64,000 nt of DNA from Capra hircus. Its lineage: Eukaryota; Chordata; Mammalia; Artiodactyla; Bovidae. This document shows, piece by piece, positions 55,496-64,000 of this stretch. The notes below the pieces were generated by a model. It made no database searches and was not told the origin of the DNA. It worked only from the letters and a program-made list of their open reading frames with translations. The position numbers and the translations under genes are program-made. The stretch spans positions 34,331,210 to 34,395,209 of the forward strand of contig NC_030821.1 of NCBI RefSeq assembly GCF_001704415.2, written 5' to 3'. The number at the start of each line of letters is the position of its first letter. Position 1 is the stretch's first letter.

Positions 55496-55940
55496 CATAG
55501 GGAGTATGCATCTATGTAATAAGAAAGCTCAAGGCAACGGGTATTAGGCCACACCTGTTTGCTTCCACAATCAGCAATTTCCCAACAGCTCTGGCTCCCC
55601 AGGCCTCCTTTTCTACCTCAATGGGCCACATCAATCCCTGTCCCAATTGGTCTGAAGAGGCTCACTCCAGTCTGGGAGTCACTGCCAGATAAGCAGGTTC
55701 GAACTTCTCCACAGCACATTCTCAGGCTACAGGAAGCAGAATCCATTCATTGCTTTTCCTGTCTTTATTAATACTGACAGACTCAGATCTTTAGCCTCCC
55801 CTTCATTATGTACCTATTAACCACCCCTTCCATACATGCCAAATAAAGGAATCCTCTGCTCGCAAAGATGACTCAGTCACACCCTCTATAGATGGACACT
55901 TATTTACTAAAATAAGCCCTAGCAGCCATTTGAAAAGTTA
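55496..55940. other. Intergenic, no gene seen
   Basis: Unassigned unique sequence. Confidence 0.4.
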
Positions 55941-56397
55941 AAAGTCACACAGTCCATGTCTGACTCTTTGCAACCCCACGGAAGGTAGTCCATGGAATTC
56001 TCCAGGCCAGAATACTGGAGTGGGTAGCCTTTCCCTTCTCCAGGGCATCCTCATAACCCAGGGATCGAATCCAGGTCTCCCGCATTGCAGGCGGATTCTT
56101 AATCAGCTGAGCCACAAGGGAAGCCCAGGAATACTGGAATGAATAGCTCATCCTTTCCCCAGTGGATATTCCTGACCCAGGAATCGAACTGGGGTCTTTT
56201 TCATTGCAGGCAGATTCTTTTACCAACTGAGTTATCAGGGAAGCCCACTGACTATACAGTCCATGGAATTCTCCAAGCCAGAATAATGGAGTGGGTAGCC
56301 GTTCTCTTCTCCAGGGGATCTTCCAAACTCAGAGATCAAACCCAGGTCTCCCACATTGCAGGTGGATTCTTTACCAGTTGAGCCACCAGGGAAGCCT
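55941..56397 (-). mobile_element. Three tandem Bov-tA units
   Basis: Minus orientation throughout. Unit 1 (about 55941-56127) is nearly full. Unit 2 (about 56128-56246) and unit 3 (about 56247-56397) lack the far end of the Bov-A half. Each finishes with the tRNA head: GAGCCACAAGGGAAGCCC, GAGTTATCAGGGAAGCCC and GAGCCACCAGGGAAGCCT. The units join directly with no unrelated DNA between them. Confidence 0.9.
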
Positions 56398-57550
56398 CAT
56401 CTTGACCCAATTTGGGTATTATCAGCCCCATCTCTGATAGAATTATGGTAGAAAGAGATGCCTAATGAGAAAATTGATGAATGGTATATTCATATTTAAT
56501 TTGAATGAGAAATGTTTACTGTAAGATGGAATTTACAGCTTAAGTAAAAAATTCTTTCATGACATTCTCATATCCACACCAGAGTTTAATGCCAGCATGG
56601 TCTGAAAGTAAAGTTGACATAGGTTTTCCGAAGAATGTTATAAAAACATACTGTGAATAGTGTAGTAACATTTTAGAAGACATTAGAATTTAAATATTTA
56701 GATGTTGTACATGAGAAATTACTGTACATGAGCTCCATTAATGAGGTTAACATTAGATAACCAACCACATCTCCATTTCCGAGCTTCAAAAAACAAAGAC
56801 GAAAGTTCTTTTAGTTTTACCCCCATTTAAAAAGGACAAGGTATTTTGGGCAGGCTAAAAGATTCTTTCTCTTGGGCATTTTTTAAGAAAAATGCCACTT
56901 TTTCTAGAGCCTTATAAAACATTATCTATGATTATGGGGTTAATATCAAACAGCTTTTGCTTTTCTTGGCTTATAACATTTAATTTTCCATTGATTAACA
57001 TGCTAGCTTTTTCTGTTCTTTTTTGTTCTTGGGTAAGTAAATGATTTATTAGACCTGGTACTCAGTTTATGAGCTTTTCTCATTTCAACTTGAAGAAACT
57101 GCAAATATTTATAGAAGATGAACCACATGTATCTGTTCCTGAAAAATGTCAGAATATAGCACTCAAATCAAATGCTGAACAGAAGCTATTCCCTAACACT
57201 ACATACTGTGGAGATTTAATTTCCATTGACATGTTTTCCTGAACAGTTTTTCCCACTACAGTAATTCCTAACTCAAAAACTACTGAAATCGCCTGTTAAG
57301 TCTATGCTCACGTATTACTGAGTTATGGGCACCTAAATAGTCATACAGAATTTCAGAAAGATTCCCATCTTTAAAAAATACAATAATGAATGAATGAATC
57401 TGTTAACCATATGCCACGAGGGAAACATTACATAAGACTAAGTTTGAACCAACTTTCCTTCTTTTTAGTTTGCTCTCTGATACTTTAAGGCCGCTTTGTT
57501 TTTATTCACAAGGAAATTCTAAATCTAGGCAACAAGAATTTGGGAAATGA
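56398..57550. other. Repeat-poor AT-rich block, candidate conserved noncoding element
   Basis: About 1.1 kb without recognisable repeats, stop-rich, with many homeobox-like AT cores such as GGTTAACATTAGAT and CATTGATTAACATG. Sits 1.5-2.7 kb beyond the end of EIF3H. Inference only. Confidence 0.35.
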
Positions 57551-57619
57551 ACCAACAGTCTACCACCCACAAAGGCAGGGACTGGCTCTATCAATAATCC
57601 CCTCTGCCTAACAGTCAAA

Positions 57620-57795
57620 TTCAAATACATGCTCACTCAAATAAGGAACCACCATGGAGGAACTGAAAAGCAGTATAATGTTCCTGAAGGTGACATGGCA
57701 ATAAAAAGCCTCAGAATTGTATATACCCTCTGACCAGTAAGTCTGCTTCTAGGAATTTATCCTAGGAAAACAAATTACATGTGAGCAAAAACCAA
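57620..57795 (+). repeat. Old L1 fragment
   Basis: GAGGAACTGAAAAGCAGTAT, TATACCCTCTGACCAGTAAG, TCTGCTTCTAGGAATTTATC and CTAGGAAAACAAATTACATG follow the L1 3' region order. Confidence 0.7.
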
Positions 57796-57965
57796 TATCC
57801 TCAGTGGAGAGCCACGGAGCACAGCCTTGTCACAGCTCCCACTGAGGCTGCTCCGCACCCACCACGGCCCCCTACAAATCCTCCGGTGCTCACACCACTC
57901 TGCAAGTAATACACCTGCCTCTTCCTCTCATCTCCTCTGGACAAGCAGAGTCAGGCACAACCTGT

Positions 57966-58183
57966 CACTAGGCAGTATCCAACTCTTTGCAACCCTATAG
58001 ACTGCAGGCTTCCCTGTCCTTCACCACCTCCCGGAGTTTGTTCAAACTCATGTTCATTGAGTCGGTGATGCCATCCAACCATCTCATCCTCTGCTGCCGT
58101 CTTCTCCTTTTGCCTTCAGTCTTTCCCAGCATCAGGGCCTTTTCCAATGAGTCAGCTCTTCGTATCAAGTGGCCAATCTGCCT
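57966..58183 (-). mobile_element. BovB LINE 3' fragment
   Basis: Plus reads ATCCAACTCTTTGCAACCCT, CATTGAGTCGGTGATGCCAT, CTTTCCCAGCATCAGGGCCT and CAATGAGTCAGCTCTTCGTA. Confidence 0.88.
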
Positions 58184-59099
58184 AAGGGCACACTAAAGGG
58201 AAAAGAGCCAGGGTGGAACCCAGCTGATTGATCCCAGGGTCCCAGTGCTGCCTCCAAAATAGTGTTAAAAAAAAAAAAAAAATGTCCCTTCTTATCTGTT
58301 ACCCATTCCTTTTGACTATCTTTCTAGAGGCCATGTCTTCAAAGGGAAAATCACAGCAAGAGTCTCACAGGCATACCTCCACCATCTTGGTGACTCACTG
58401 ATTGTGGTATACAAATGGCAGGATTTTTAAAAATTTTCTTTCAAACGAAAAATTATTACAACAGTCCTTTCCTTCCTAATGTAGTACTTATTTCTCAATT
58501 CCTCTTTCTTCACTCATAAAACTTGCTATTAGCAGAATTATTAATACATTTCATGGTATAAAAAATAAACATGAAATCCTCAATTCAAACACACACACAG
58601 AATGAATTTCATTTTCACACAAAACATGGTCCTTTAGCAAAATGTTTTTTTTTTTTTTTTAATTCTTGCCCCCAGTGAATGGCCTATAAGCATGGGGACT
58701 GGCCAATCATCATCTGAAGAAATGAAAAGCCAGCCATCGAGAGTACACCAAGCGATCCCAGGCCTGAGAACAAGGGGTGCCAGGGTAGGAGCAGGAGCAG
58801 GAAGCCTGGGCTCCACGTGCGCTCACTGGTGAGCAAAGAAGTCTGAGAATTCACAGTAGGTGCCAGGGCCTCCAGGGCAGGCGTCGGGACAAGCAGCACT
58901 GGGCTGGGCGGTTGAAATGTGGCACCGAAAAGGTAACAAATGTGATGAAGCCTGTAGGTGTGAACTGGTGAAACTTTTGGTCGGGCCTGCTTTATCTTCG
59001 GAAATACACAGGTGAGAGCAAAACAAAAATAAGAAGCTTAATATAATATATACATATATATATACACACATACATATTGTCTAAAACCAAATGAGCAAG
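58184..59099. other. Intergenic flank beyond EIF3H
   Basis: Contains A16 at 58267-58282, T16 at 58645-58660, and a (TA)n/(CA)n microsatellite at 59041-59079. The block at 58670-59030 is GC-richer and unique. The overlapping minus frames have no recognisable domain. Confidence 0.45.
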
Positions 59100-59235
59100 C
59101 AGTCAAGATTGGTTTATTTTTACTTTATTAATTGCTAGAAAGACTTTCCAATATTCAAATGTGCTTCTTCTAGGAGTTTCCCCAGTGTGATCTTAAGAGT
59201 CTATGTTAACTTCTTTTTCTGGAAATTTTCTCTTC
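59100..59235 (-). other. EIF3H: EIF3H 3' untranslated region
   Basis: The stretch between the EIF3H stop codon and the likely cleavage site is about 135 nt, AT-rich and free of recognisable repeats. The end is not directly visible. I place it 10-30 nt past the tandem AATAAA hexamers, where the minus strand turns T-rich. RNA 3' ends would fix it. Confidence 0.75.
59113..59129 (-). terminator. EIF3H: Tandem polyadenylation signals of EIF3H
   Basis: Two AATAAA hexamers lie on the minus strand, at 59129-59124 and 59118-59113, with five bases between them. They are about 107 and 118 nt after the stop codon. A T-rich downstream stretch (TTTGGTTTT, near 59090) follows. This is the standard arrangement for a mammalian 3' end. 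Either hexamer could be used. Confidence 0.85.
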
Positions 59236-59333
59236 TTAGTTGTTGTATTCTTGAAGAGCCTGGGCCATGAACAGCTTGCCTAAGTTCTGGGCAGTGAACT
59301 CCTTGATGTTCTGGCAGTAAGTGTTAATCTGGC
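59236..59333 (-). CDS. EIF3H: EIF3H last coding exon and stop codon
   Basis: The minus strand encodes [20 protein letters not shown] followed by [11 protein letters not shown] and a TAA stop at 59238-59236. This is the extreme C-terminus of eIF3h. The exon is 98 coding nt: two bases completing a glycine codon, 31 codons and the stop. It is preceded by a TGCACAG acceptor ending at 59334. The short helix here packs with neighbouring subunits in the helical bundle of mammalian eIF3 (family knowledge). With the two exons upstream, 116 complete residues are present, about a third of a protein that is about 352 residues in human. Nothing suggests a pseudogene: introns, frames and the stop are all intact. 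Confidence 0.97.
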
Positions 59334-61022
59334 CTGTGCATTCAGGAAAGGGAGAAAGAGTCATAATGTTCCACAAACTGCAAAACGACCTAGAATACTA
59401 GTCACATGATAAACTCAGCATAATACAGAATCATCGGAATTTTATTATGTTTTGAATCAATAACAAAAAAGAAGCAGACTCAAAGATATAGATAACGCAC
59501 TAGCAGTGGAGAGAGGGAAGAAGGGAGCGGTAATACAGAGGTAGGGGAATAAGAGGTACAAACTATTAGGTATAAAATAAGCTACAAGGCTATACAACAC
59601 AGGGATATAGCCAATATTTTATAACAACTACAAATGGAGTATAAACTTAAAAAAAAACTGAATCACTAGATTGCATACCTGTTACTTACATAATATCGTA
59701 CAGCAACTATACATCAATAAAAATTGTTTTAAAAGAGTTAATAATTCTATTCACTCATAAGGGATAATAAACAATGTCAGTTGTTTTGAAGATAAGCTAA
59801 CTTCCATTCTTGGTTACATGGAGAAAGAAGAAAAATGACAACTTTTTAAAAGATAATCAGCAGTTACTAGCACATGTTAGTTGTCAATCAAAATGTACTG
59901 ACAGTGCAGATCAGACCAACACTGTAACTAAGAGAAGTGAGAAAACAGCACTAGCTCTTCTCAGTCAGGTAGATAGGAGACACCAATCAAAGCACGGTAA
60001 ACTGACCAGATCCCCCTGCCCCAGATGTTAACAACTGCAGGAGTTTTCAGTCCATGCTCTGGAAATATTAACAGCCTCCTGCTGCAACCCCAGAGCCAAG
60101 ACAGAGCCAGAGCGGGGAGTCCACGTGAGGGGAGGGCTCCATTACTGCCCCGAGCCCTCAAATGAGTGATCTGATCTGATGCGACAGTAACACATTTCTT
60201 AGAAGCCTAAGAAATACAATTTCGCTTAAACTGGACCTTAGGTAAGAAATGTGTCTCAGTTTTCCAAATTTAATTTATACGTGTACCAGAAAGCTTTAAG
60301 GAATTGGAATTTTCTCCTGCTCTAAAATATGTCAACAGAAATGAGAAACTGTAGAGGATCAGCTTTTCTGTGAGTTGGATTTTCACACTACAAATCTCTT
60401 GGACAACTGGCTGACTGAAACAAACAGTATTCAACCACATTTACACACAAACAAGTTATACAGCTAAGTAAGAGCATGAATGTTATACATTCAACATCAG
60501 GTCCTAGCACAGGACACAAGGCCTCCACTACCTTAAGGCAGTGTTAAATGTTAGGTATCCCCGGAGAAACTCCATCCAGAGTTACACTCACGTTGCTACA
60601 AGACGAGTCACAGTAAGGGAGACGCTTCTTCGAGTCAAAACTACAGTTCATTTCAGACACCCTCAGTCAGGCCAGGCTCAATCAGGCCATGGCACCTAAA
60701 GAAAGGGGTTCCAGCTAAATGGTCTTTTCCATTATGGGACAATAAGCACTTTTTCTTGGTTTCCATGTTAGATGATCCACAATAAAAACTTTCTCATTTT
60801 AGAAAGTTTATATAATCCCACCTCACCGAGGGGAGCACTGAAAGGACCTTAGAAATAACAAAGACTGACAAATTCTTAAATTTCAGAAGTTACAGGTGCC
60901 AGATTCAAGTTCATCATTCCACCATTTGAAATACACTATCTTACTGTTAGTGAACCTCCCACCGTCTTCTGCTTCCTAAAGAATAAAGAAAACCAGCCAT
61001 GCTCTGCACGGGCCGGCAGTAC
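59334..61022 (-). other. EIF3H: Last EIF3H intron
   Basis: A phase-1 intron of 1,689 nt with GT donor at 61022-61021 and AG acceptor at 59335-59334. It contains an L1 3' fragment in antisense to the gene (about 59460-59735). The rest is unique AT-rich sequence. Confidence 0.9.
59460..59735 (+). mobile_element. L1 3'-end fragment in last EIF3H intron
   Basis: The plus strand shows the typical L1 3' untranslated pattern: a GGTATAAAATAAGCTACAAG-like block, then TATACATCAATAAAAATTG before an A-rich end. It is diverged and 5' truncated, and antisense to EIF3H, the orientation tolerated in introns. Confidence 0.7.
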
Positions 61023-61155
61023 CTGCAATGAGCAGAGAATCCATCCTGGCAGGGGGCTGGTGCGGTTTGAAGAGTTTGGACAGGTCCTCCTCAGGGAGCG
61101 GCGGTTCTCCTCGGCTCTGCCGCTGCATGTTCTCCTGCTGGCGACGCTGCTGGTA
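61023..61155 (-). CDS. EIF3H: EIF3H penultimate exon
   Basis: The minus strand encodes [10 protein letters not shown], then a basic/glutamine-rich stretch, then [14 protein letters not shown] and [10 protein letters not shown]. This is the penultimate block of eIF3h: a charged helix, a proline-rich linker and the start of the last helix. The exon is 133 nt (44 codons plus one base). It is preceded by a TTTAG acceptor at 61157-61156 in phase 0 and ends GCAG before the GTAC donor at 61022-61019 (phase 1). The last G pairs with GC of the next exon to make glycine. The linker reads KPHQPP; from memory the human protein has a proline where this has histidine, which is worth checking. Base composition is GC-richer than the AT-rich introns on either side, as expected for a real exon. 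Confidence 0.97.
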
Positions 61156-63149
61156 CTAAAGTTCAGACGGGGGACGGCTGGGTTACTATTCTCTACCCGA
61201 GGAGAAAAGTAACACCTCCCTCACTTGTGCGATCAGCAAAAGTTCCACTGCTTTGGATTCCAATCTTGGTTTTATAAACGCAACGCTTCCTAATCCTTGC
61301 CTCTAAGAGGTTAAATATGGCGACGGTCGTGACGGTCAAAGAAAACTTTGTTATAAACTCTAGCGTCATTCTGAGTTCTAAGGGTCTAATCTAACTAATG
61401 ATTTGGAAAAGCAAAACTGGTTATGTGAGGGGGCTTCAAAGGCAAAGAAGCTCAAGATGAGTGAACAAAAAGGGAGGAACTTGACCATTTATGACAACAG
61501 GGTAATAACAGCACAAGTACGATTCATCCTAACTTACAGAACTAGTAACGAAATACCACAGTGTAGAAGGTTTTCAACTTTATCTCTATTGACCAAAAGA
61601 ACAAAAATACTGATGATGTTACTATTATAACATCACTATAACAACATACTATTATTATAATAGTAAATACTATTATTATTCTTAACAACAGATAATCATC
61701 TGTGCTTTAGCACCACAGCTGAGAATGAATATTAACTCAGATAACACTTCAAAAACTTTCAAACTCTGGATTCTATGATTTAACGCAGAAAACGCGGGAG
61801 TATATATAAAGATATAGACCAACTATAAACTTACATTTCTAATTACAATCAACATGCTGCTTAAAACAGCAAATGGAGTAAGTCCATGCATAGCCTTAGA
61901 AGGTCAGGCAATGGCAAACCAGGGTAGGCTGGTAAAAATTTTAAGTTCTTAGGTTCCTAAAGAAGGGAAGTAACTTGCCTGGAGAAGATTTCTATTTAGT
62001 ATGAGGCATGAGACTAGAAGTTAGACAAATCTAAAAAGGGTTATGAATGGTGATAAGAACAAATGTCAAGTGTAAAAATTTATGACAGAATTAAAAAAAA
62101 AAAAAACTCTCTTAAAATTGGTTCCCAGAATCAACTGTCTCATTGGTGACAGATTCTCACAACTTGATCTTCCAGTTGAGCCTGGACTATAGGAAGGGCC
62201 AGTAGGAGAAAGGATCAAAATGGTTTTACTCTCCCCAGAGACATTCACCATTACCATCTTCATCACCATCTTTTCAGTTAAAAAAAAAAAAACAAAAACG
62301 TATTTTATAGACATATATGTGCTTTTTAAAATTTTATGTATGCTGAAACAATGTATTTTAAATTTCAGTAAATATATGAACACTGAAATTAATTTTTAAA
62401 TAAAATACTCTCAGAACCATTTAGTTGTGCTTAGAATTCTATAGTTACCAACACCTAAAGTACATTGTAATGAACAGACTAGTCAAACACTCGCATGGAT
62501 ATACATCCTGGAATCAACTATCTATGAACCGAATGCTAAGAATATTCTGGAGCAATATAGTCCAAAACAGTATTCCACAAACTGTGAGAATCAATCATGT
62601 GGCCTTCAGGCAACACTGACAAAGAAAAGTATGATTGGCCAGAGCACTATGGATGTGCATATGAGAACATCCAGGTAATCCTAGGGTTTTTTCTGTGTTA
62701 TACTATCTATTTCACAGCAGTTAGTCTATTATTTCCTATCAAAATTGCCTGCTCTTAATCACAATTGCTCAGTTTTTTAACTGAACTGAAGATTGCTAAC
62801 TGTACTGCAATAAGCCACTAGCAGACCTAATTGTTACTAAAGAAATGAGCTGTGACCCTCCAAAATCTCTCTGCCTGATTTTCTCAATAAATGTTGCCCT
62901 TATTTGCATAACCTTGGCATTACCATCTGAGCTTAAAATATTAGCTCTCTTCAAGACAGGTATTTTTAAGTACAACTTGCAAATAATCTATTAGGAACAT
63001 ACTATATAAAGAATAATCTTTTAAAATATGATACAGAGTTCCCAGCTAAGAGTCAATGATTTATTAATTTGGATCATTTTGAAGATGACTCTTCAAGCAT
63101 CACACTTAGAAATGAATTCTATGTTAGCTGAATTTTCCCAAATACCAAC
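61156..63149 (-). other. EIF3H: EIF3H intron between the exons at 63150-63270 and 61023-61155
   Basis: A phase-0 intron of 1,994 nt with GT donor at 63149 and AG acceptor at 61156. It is AT-rich and mostly unique, with A-runs near 62091 and 62281 and an AT-only patch near 61615-61680. I see no young SINE in it, unlike the intergenic half of the window. Short ORFs here (for example near 61403 and 62425) are chance. Confidence 0.9.
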
Positions 63150-63270
63150 CTGATGTTTCTGCTGCTGCTGTTTACTCGTGTTCCTCATGTATGTGTTATA
63201 TTTAACTATATCTTGGCTCATTTCATCCACTCTGTCCATCAGCAGCTGGAGTGTCTTCCCCAAGTGATTG
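63150..63270 (-). CDS. EIF3H: EIF3H exon (third from last), eIF3 subunit h C-terminal region
   Basis: Read on the minus strand this encodes 40 residues starting NHLGK and ending QQQQKHQ, including MDRVDEMSQDIVKYNTYMRN. I recognise this as the C-terminal part of eIF3h. The subunit belongs to the cytoplasmic eIF3 complex, which organises the 40S pre-initiation complex; its N-terminal MPN domain lies in exons outside the window. The exon is 121 nt. It follows a TTTCAG acceptor (63276-63271), its first base completes a split serine codon (intron phase 2), and it ends CATCAG before a GT donor at 63149-63148 (phase 0). The segment is predicted helical with a short glutamine run (Q4). It joins in frame to 61023-61155. 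No further upstream exon is visible up to the right edge. Identity is by recognition of the protein, without a database search. Confidence 0.96.
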
Positions 63271-64000
63271 CTGAAATATAAAGTACAGATACTGACATGT
63301 CGAACTTTTAAAGTTAAAGCCCGGCCACTGCTCTAATGTGATCTGCCATTTGCTTAAAAAAAAAAAAAAAAACAAAAGCACACACATACAAGAAAGCAAG
63401 GTGGAGGAAAGAATGTGAGTCAGCATGTTATTAAACTTTTCGTATCAAACCCACAACTATAACTACAACGGTATTTGAAATAGTTCAGTTTCTTACTGTC
63501 AGAGCATACACACGTCAGAGCAGTAAGCAGTTAAACGTAGCAGCAGCGGGTTATCTAAAATGTGTACTTTTGGAACAACCAAGTTTAACCTAAGCTCAGT
63601 ACTCCTGAATGCACTTCCTTAACCCCACCACGGCCCTCCCAAACTGTGCTCGACATTCGGATCAGAAGTCACAGAAAGGAAGAACCAGGCAAAGAGACTT
63701 GAGACTTCTGGCACATGATTTCTCTACCTAACTGATTCTGAAAGAGTAACAAAAGCATTATTCTGCAAGGCCAAATGAAGAGGGCTCCTTTCCCTCTATC
63801 CTTCCTAGAATCTGAAATACAGTCATTTTTCATCTTTTCTTCTCCAGAAATTTCGACTGTAGCTTACTTACCAAAATCTTACAAAGTGATGCTAACGGTT
63901 TATACAGTGCCCATCATATTCACTGATTTCCTCCTGCAACCATCTCCTACCATGGTAAGGCCCTCTTACACAGAGATGTAATCTAAAAATAACTAGCTGA
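63271..64000 (-). other. EIF3H: Part of an upstream EIF3H intron
   Basis: This lies between the acceptor at 63271 and the window edge, and reads as intron. It holds an A-run at 63357-63372 and no coding segment that matches eIF3h. The next exon must end in phase 2 and lies beyond the window. Confidence 0.8.

Noticed and set aside
1..64000. CRISPR array, operons or prokaryotic systems
   Set aside because: Repeat content, introns and polyadenylation signals are mammalian. The repeated words are dispersed SINE sequences, not regularly spaced direct repeats.

Overview
The window is nuclear DNA from a bovid ruminant (cattle, sheep, goat or a close relative). I infer this from the repeats. Bov-tA and BovA2 SINEs, CHR-type tRNA-derived SINEs, RTE-type BovB LINEs and ruminant L1 3' ends occur together throughout, on top of older mammalian repeats (MIR, L2, MLT1/MLT2 LTRs, MER5A-like DNA transposon). 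I cannot name the species from the sequence alone.

The only protein-coding gene I can support is at the right-hand end, on the minus strand. It is the 3' end of EIF3H, the h subunit of translation initiation factor eIF3. Three exons are visible: 63150-63270, 61023-61155 and 59236-59333 plus 3' UTR. All splice sites are GT/AG, reading phases agree, the stop codon is TAA, and tandem AATAAA signals lie at 59113-59129. Together they encode the last 116 residues. The other exons and the promoter lie beyond the right edge.

Everything from 1 to about 59,090 looks intergenic, downstream of EIF3H. From established human gene order this would be the interval towards TRPS1, but nothing here shows TRPS1 itself. 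I see no other gene, CRISPR array, operon or intact mobile element. The track is dominated by repeat fragments: about 24 Bov-tA/Bov-A/BovA2 insertions, seven BovB pieces, five CHR or L1 insertions that can be ordered in time by nesting, several MaLR/ERVL LTRs, and many MIR/L2 remnants. Between them are unique stretches, some of which (about 18.6-19.0, 48.5-50.7, 51.6-51.9, 53.5-54.4 and 56.4-57.5 kb) are candidates for conserved regulatory elements.

The most informative observations are nested insertions dated by target-site duplications, a palindromic mariner-type MITE split by a SINE, a three-unit tandem run of Bov-tA 3' halves, candidate CTCF motifs (one unique, others carried in by Bov-tA SINEs), and a 200-base polypurine tract. 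I did not find evidence for a new gene system.
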